A stretch of DNA of 64,000 nucleotides, from contig NZ_VYKI01000004.1 in NCBI RefSeq assembly GCF_008710035.1, positions 109,001 to 173,000 on the forward strand, in the 5' to 3' direction. Shown piece by piece: positions 60,853 to 64,000 of this stretch. The first letter of the stretch is position 1. The number at the start of each line of letters is the position of its first letter. Under the pieces are notes generated by a model. The model was not told the DNA's origin. It searched no databases and was given only the letters and a program-made list of their open reading frames with translations. The position numbers and the translations under genes are program-made. This stretch comes from Stenotrophomonas cyclobalanopsidis. GTDB taxonomy: Bacteria; Pseudomonadota; Gammaproteobacteria; Xanthomonadales; Xanthomonadaceae.

Positions 60853-61828
60853 CCCCGCGACCGCCGCGCCACAGCCACAGCAGCACGCCGGCCCACAGCA
60901 CGCCGGCCACGCTGTACTTGGCCCAGGCCGGGATCTGCGCGATCGACGACCAGAACGCTTCCACGAAGGCCGCCAGCAGCAGCATGAAGGCCACGCCCAG
61001 GCACAGGCGGGCGCCGATGCGGCCGCCTTCCACCAGCGCGTCGATGCGGCGGCGGCGGCCGGGCGCCAGCAGTTTCATGCCCAGCTGCAGGCCGGCGCCG
61101 CCGGCGATGACGATGCCGGTCAGCTCGAAGGCGGCATGGCCGACCACGAAGCGCCAGAACGGATCGCCATGGCCGATCTGCTGCAGGTGGCCCGCCACCG
61201 CGCCCATGATGACGCCGTTGAACAGCAGCACCAGCAGCGTGCCCAGTCCGGCCAGCAGGCCGCTGGCGAAGGTGCGCAGCGCGATGCTGACGTTGTTCAT
61301 GATGTAGTAGCCGAACATCATCCAGTCGGTGCCGCTGTCACGCCCCAGCCGATCCGCAGCCGGGTCGTACATGCGCTCCATCTCGGCGATCCGGCTGTTG
61401 TCCATCAGCAGGTGCACGCTGTCCGGGTACAGCTGCACCACGGTGAAGCAGGCCAGCGCCGGCACCGCGAACATCGCCAGTGCCACCCACATGCTGCGCG
61501 CCTGGCTGCGCACCAGCATCGGGAAGTCGGCCACCAGGAATTCCAGCGCCCGCCGCCAGCGCACCGGCGGCGTGCGGTACAGCACGCTGTGGCCCTGCTG
61601 CATCAGCTGCTGCAGGCGCTGCACCAGCTGCGGGCTGTAGCCGCGTTCGCGGGCCAGCGCCAGCTGCTGGCACAGGCGGCGGTAGCGCTGGGCGAAGGCG
61701 ACGTCACCCGGGTCAGCGGCATCGGGCCTGCGCCGCCTGCGACGCGAAGCGCCTGCACGCTGCTGCAGCCAGTACTCCAGCTGTTGCCATTCGTGCTGGT
61801 GGCGGGCGACGAACTGTTCCTGCTTCAT
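60836..61828 (-). CDS. SpoIIM/DUF95-family membrane protein
   Basis: A 330-residue protein with a basic helical N-terminus (residues 1-90, RRRRRRPDAA) and a six-helix DUF95/SpoIIM domain (about 100-320: SIALRTFASGLLAGLGTLLV, VVGHAAFELTGIVIAGGAGL). In spore formers SpoIIM is part of the DMP peptidoglycan complex; this genome does not sporulate, so the domain has another envelope role. It overlaps its neighbours by 4 and 17 bases. Confidence 0.9.
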   Translation of the reverse strand: MKQEQFVARHQHEWQQLEYWLQQRAGASRRRRRRPDAADPGDVAFAQRYRRLCQQLALARERGYSPQLVQRLQQLMQQGHSVLYRTPPVRWRRALEFLVADFPMLVRSQARSMWVALAMFAVPALACFTVVQLYPDSVHLLMDNSRIAEMERMYDPAADRLGRDSGTDWMMFGYYIMNNVSIALRTFASGLLAGLGTLLVLLFNGVIMGAVAGHLQQIGHGDPFWRFVVGHAAFELTGIVIAGGAGLQLGMKLLAPGRRRRIDALVEGGRIGARLCLGVAFMLLLAAFVEAFWSSIAQIPAWAKYSVAGVLWAGVLLWLWRGGRGGERAD

Positions 61829-62514
61829 CGGCGGCCCAGCAGCCAGTTGGCCATCGCGTACAGGCGCAGCACGCCCACCTGGCCGGATGCACCGGTCAGC
61901 GGCTCGGCGATACCCGCCAGTTCCTGCTGGCGACCCGTCGACAGGCGCGGCGCGCGTTCGGCAAAGGCGAGGACGGCGGCCTGTTCCTGCGGGCGCAGCG
62001 GCTGCGACGGCACCAGCACGCTGTCGATGGTGGCCGGAGGCGACAGGTAATGCATCGGCTCGTGCACCACCACGGTGCCGGCCACCAGGTCGCCGAGGCG
62101 GCGCCCGTAGGGATCGAACAGGCTGCTGAGCAGGCCCAGGGCATAACCGAACGGCAGCATGTCCACGGTACGCAGCAGGTTGCGGGTGATCGAGGCCATC
62201 CAGCCCACCGGTGCGCCATCGCGCGACAGCACGCGCAGGCCGAGTACGCGCTTGCCCAGGGTGCGGCCCCACAGCGCCTCGCAGACGATGGGGTAGGCCC
62301 ACATCAGCAGGAACATCGCGGCCATGTAGATGCCGCGGCCAAACTCATCGAGCAGGGCCAGCGGAATGGACAGCAGCACCAGCGCGCCGAAGCGGATGCC
62401 CAGGTCGACCAGCCAGGCCAGCGCACGCGGCATCGGCCCGGCGGTGGGCAACTGCAGTGGCACGCCTTCCGGCGTTACCACCTCGCGGTAGGTATCGAGC
62501 ATGGGCGCGGTCAT
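61825..62514 (-). CDS. RDD family membrane protein
   Basis: A 229-residue RDD-domain protein: ARALAWLVDLGIRFGALVLL has the Arg/Asp positions, and WGRTLGKRVLGLRVLSRDGAPVGW is the second RDD motif, with three hydrophobic helices. RDD proteins are thought to be transporters or assembly factors. It is the first gene of the six-gene operon; its stop overlaps the SpoIIM-like start by four bases. Confidence 0.9.
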   Translation of the reverse strand: MTAPMLDTYREVVTPEGVPLQLPTAGPMPRALAWLVDLGIRFGALVLLSIPLALLDEFGRGIYMAAMFLLMWAYPIVCEALWGRTLGKRVLGLRVLSRDGAPVGWMASITRNLLRTVDMLPFGYALGLLSSLFDPYGRRLGDLVAGTVVVHEPMHYLSPPATIDSVLVPSQPLRPQEQAAVLAFAERAPRLSTGRQQELAGIAEPLTGASGQVGVLRLYAMANWLLGRR

Positions 62515-62638
62515 CAGTGCGATGGCCGCGGATGTGGGCGCGGGAGTCCTCTCCGGCGTGCTGCCACAGGCATGGGGGGTCTCGACGGTTCCTGGTCGGG
62601 CCCCGACTTTAGCAGAGCGCAGTGGCCGACGAAGCGGC

Positions 62639-63169
62639 TCAGCCCAGGTATTCGTCCTTCAGCCGCACGTAGTGGTCGGCCGAATAGTGCAGCGACTCGA
62701 TCTCCTTGTCGCTGAGCGTGCGTGCCGGACGCGCCGGGTTGCCCACCCACAGCTCGCCCTCGCCGACCACCTTGCCCGGGCCGACCACGGCGCCGGCGCC
62801 GACGAAGGCATGGCGCTCGACACGCGCGCCGTCCAGGATGCAGGCGCCCATGCCGATCAGGCTGTAATCGCCGATGGTGCAGGCGTGGATGATGCAGCCG
62901 TGGCCGACGGTCACGCCTTCGCCGATCAGGGTCGGGTAGCCGGCCTTGTTGTACGGGCTGTGGTGGCTGACGTGGATGATGGTGCCGTCCTGCACGTTGG
63001 TGCGCGCGCCGATGCGCACATGGTTGACGTCGCCGCGGATGACCGTGCCCGGCCAGATGGAGACATCGTCGGCCAGCTCCACGTCACCGATGAGGGTGCA
63101 GGCCGGGTCGACGTACACGCGCTGGCCGAGGACGGGCATCTTGTCGCGGAAGGGGCGCAGGGGGTTCAT
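62639..63169 (-). CDS. Gamma-carbonic anhydrase-like hexapeptide protein
   Basis: A 176-residue left-handed beta-helix protein of the YrdA/CaiE/gamma-carbonic anhydrase family. Metal-ligand histidines are His66 (VQDGTIIHV), His90 and His95 (VGHGCIIHACTIG), with the Arg/Asp pair in VIRGDVNHVRIG. The trimer places zinc or iron between subunits. Whether it has carbonic anhydrase activity is untested for YrdA-type members. A standalone gene divided from mnmG by one SMAG. Confidence 0.9.
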   Translation of the reverse strand: MNPLRPFRDKMPVLGQRVYVDPACTLIGDVELADDVSIWPGTVIRGDVNHVRIGARTNVQDGTIIHVSHHSPYNKAGYPTLIGEGVTVGHGCIIHACTIGDYSLIGMGACILDGARVERHAFVGAGAVVGPGKVVGEGELWVGNPARPARTLSDKEIESLHYSADHYVRLKDEYLG

Positions 63170-63220
63170 CGCTGTCTCCAGGTGGGGCAAACACGACGAT
63201 GATACGCGGCGGAGGCATCG

Positions 63221-63243
63221 GTAGCGCCGGGCCATGCCCGGCG
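63221..63243 (+). repeat. SMAG stem-loop
   Basis: GTAG with GCCGGGC-CAT-GCCCGGC, 14 bp beyond the mnmG stop on that gene's strand. Confidence 0.9.
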
Positions 63244-63257
63244 AGCGCAGCGGCGCG

Positions 63258-64000
63258 TTACGCGACGCGGCCGCGACGGGCGCGTTCCAGGTGCACCAGC
63301 AGCAGCGAGATCGCGGCCGGGGTCATGCCGGGAATGCGCTGTGCCTGGCCGATGGTCTGCGGGCGTACGCGCTCCAGCTTCTGCAGCACTTCGGCCGACA
63401 ACCCACGCACGCTGGCGTAGTCGAAGCCTTCGGCGATCGGCGTGGCTTCGTGGCGCTGCTGGCGTTCGATCTCGTCGCGCTGGCGGTCCAGGTAGCCGGC
63501 GTACTTCACGCCGATCTCGACCTGCTCGGCCACCTTGCCATCGGCTACGGCCGGGCCCAGCGAAGGCACCCGCATCAGCTGTGCGTAATCCAGCTCCGGG
63601 CGCTTGATCAGGTCCAGCACGTTGGTTTCGCGGCTGACCGCGACGCCCAGGGTTTCCTGCACTTCGCGGCCCAGCGCATTGGCCGGGGTCGCCCACAGTG
63701 CCGCCAAGCGCGCGCGCTCGGCGGCGACCGCGGCCTGCTTGGTCTCGAAGGCGTTCCAGCGGCGGTCATCGACCAGGCCCATCTCGCGGCCGGTCGGGGT
63801 CAGGCGCTGGTCGGCGTTGTCCTCGCGCAGCTGCAGGCGGTACTCGGCACGGCTGGTGAACATGCGGTACGGCTCGTTGGTGCCGTGGGTGATCAGGTCA
63901 TCCACCAGCACGCCCAAGTACGCTTCATCGCGGCGCGGGCACCAGCCGTCCAGCCCGCGCACCTGGCGCGCGGCGTTGAGGCCGGCCAGCAGGCCCTGTG
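63258..64000 (-). CDS. mnmG: tRNA uridine modification enzyme MnmG, C-terminal part
   Basis: The C-terminal 247 residues of MnmG (GidA), truncated by the window edge. MnmG with MnmE makes the cmnm5 group on wobble uridine 34 of tRNAs, using FAD, folate and glycine. [14 protein letters not shown], the highly conserved [41 protein letters not shown] and the C-terminal [15 protein letters not shown] are all visible. The full protein would begin beyond 64000. Confidence 0.96.
   Translation of the reverse strand, partial: QGLLAGLNAARQVRGLDGWCPRRDEAYLGVLVDDLITHGTNEPYRMFTSRAEYRLQLREDNADQRLTPTGREMGLVDDRRWNAFETKQAAVAAERARLAALWATPANALGREVQETLGVAVSRETNVLDLIKRPELDYAQLMRVPSLGPAVADGKVAEQVEIGVKYAGYLDRQRDEIERQQRHEATPIAEGFDYASVRGLSAEVLQKLERVRPQTIGQAQRIPGMTPAAISLLLVHLERARRGRVA

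Noticed and set aside
60536..62050. 504-codon plus-strand frame
   Set aside because: Gln/His/Ala-rich antisense frame across the SpoIIM-like and RDD genes.

Overview
The window is a GC-rich gammaproteobacterial chromosome segment. It most likely comes from the Stenotrophomonas maltophilia complex (Xanthomonadaceae, order Lysobacterales). Three things support this: dozens of intergenic GTAG-headed stem-loops of the SMAG/REP type known from S. maltophilia; a secreted dipeptidyl peptidase IV whose length (741 aa) and catalytic residues (Ser610, Asp685, His717) match the characterised S. maltophilia enzyme; and Xanthomonad-style gene neighbourhoods. All assignments come from reading the sequence; no database was searched.

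Layout. 1-11 kb holds mainly small redox and efflux genes: an alpha/beta hydrolase, two aldo/keto reductases, a divergent LysR/MFS pair, a large chemoreceptor, an Rrf2 regulator with a CPYC flavoprotein reductase, a secreted methyltransferase-like protein and RluE. 11-20 kb holds HrpB helicase, TatD, an SDR/ketopantoate-reductase-like pair, a YadGH-type ABC exporter and a ferredoxin-NADP reductase-like enzyme. 20-33 kb holds a secreted lytic polysaccharide monooxygenase, a diguanylate cyclase, a lipoprotein peptidase translationally coupled to a NatAB-type ABC exporter, an AraC regulator, a TonB-domain lipoprotein, YqhA, a glutathione S-transferase and DPP IV. 33-39.6 kb is the accessory part: a frameshifted DUF6869-like gene, a 1578-residue secreted RHS polymorphic toxin with a variable tip, its AT-richer immunity-like partner, and a decayed stretch. 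40-55 kb is housekeeping: a DUF885 peptidase, bestrophin, HemB, AroE, DinG, IlvD and a YgiB/YgiC unit. 55.7-62.5 kb is a six-gene overlapping operon (RDD, SpoIIM-like, DUF4129, DUF4350, MoxR ATPase, DUF58). The window ends in a gamma-carbonic-anhydrase-like protein and a truncated mnmG.

The strongest leads are the RHS toxin/immunity locus, the MoxR/DUF58 envelope operon, a perfect dyad operator overlapping the rrf2-like start codon, a one-base frameshift in the DUF6869 gene, a multi-hairpin element nested in a SMAG repeat, and a 50-bp tandem triplication of a composite REP. No rRNA, tRNA, CRISPR array, prophage, insertion sequence or RAYT transposase was seen.
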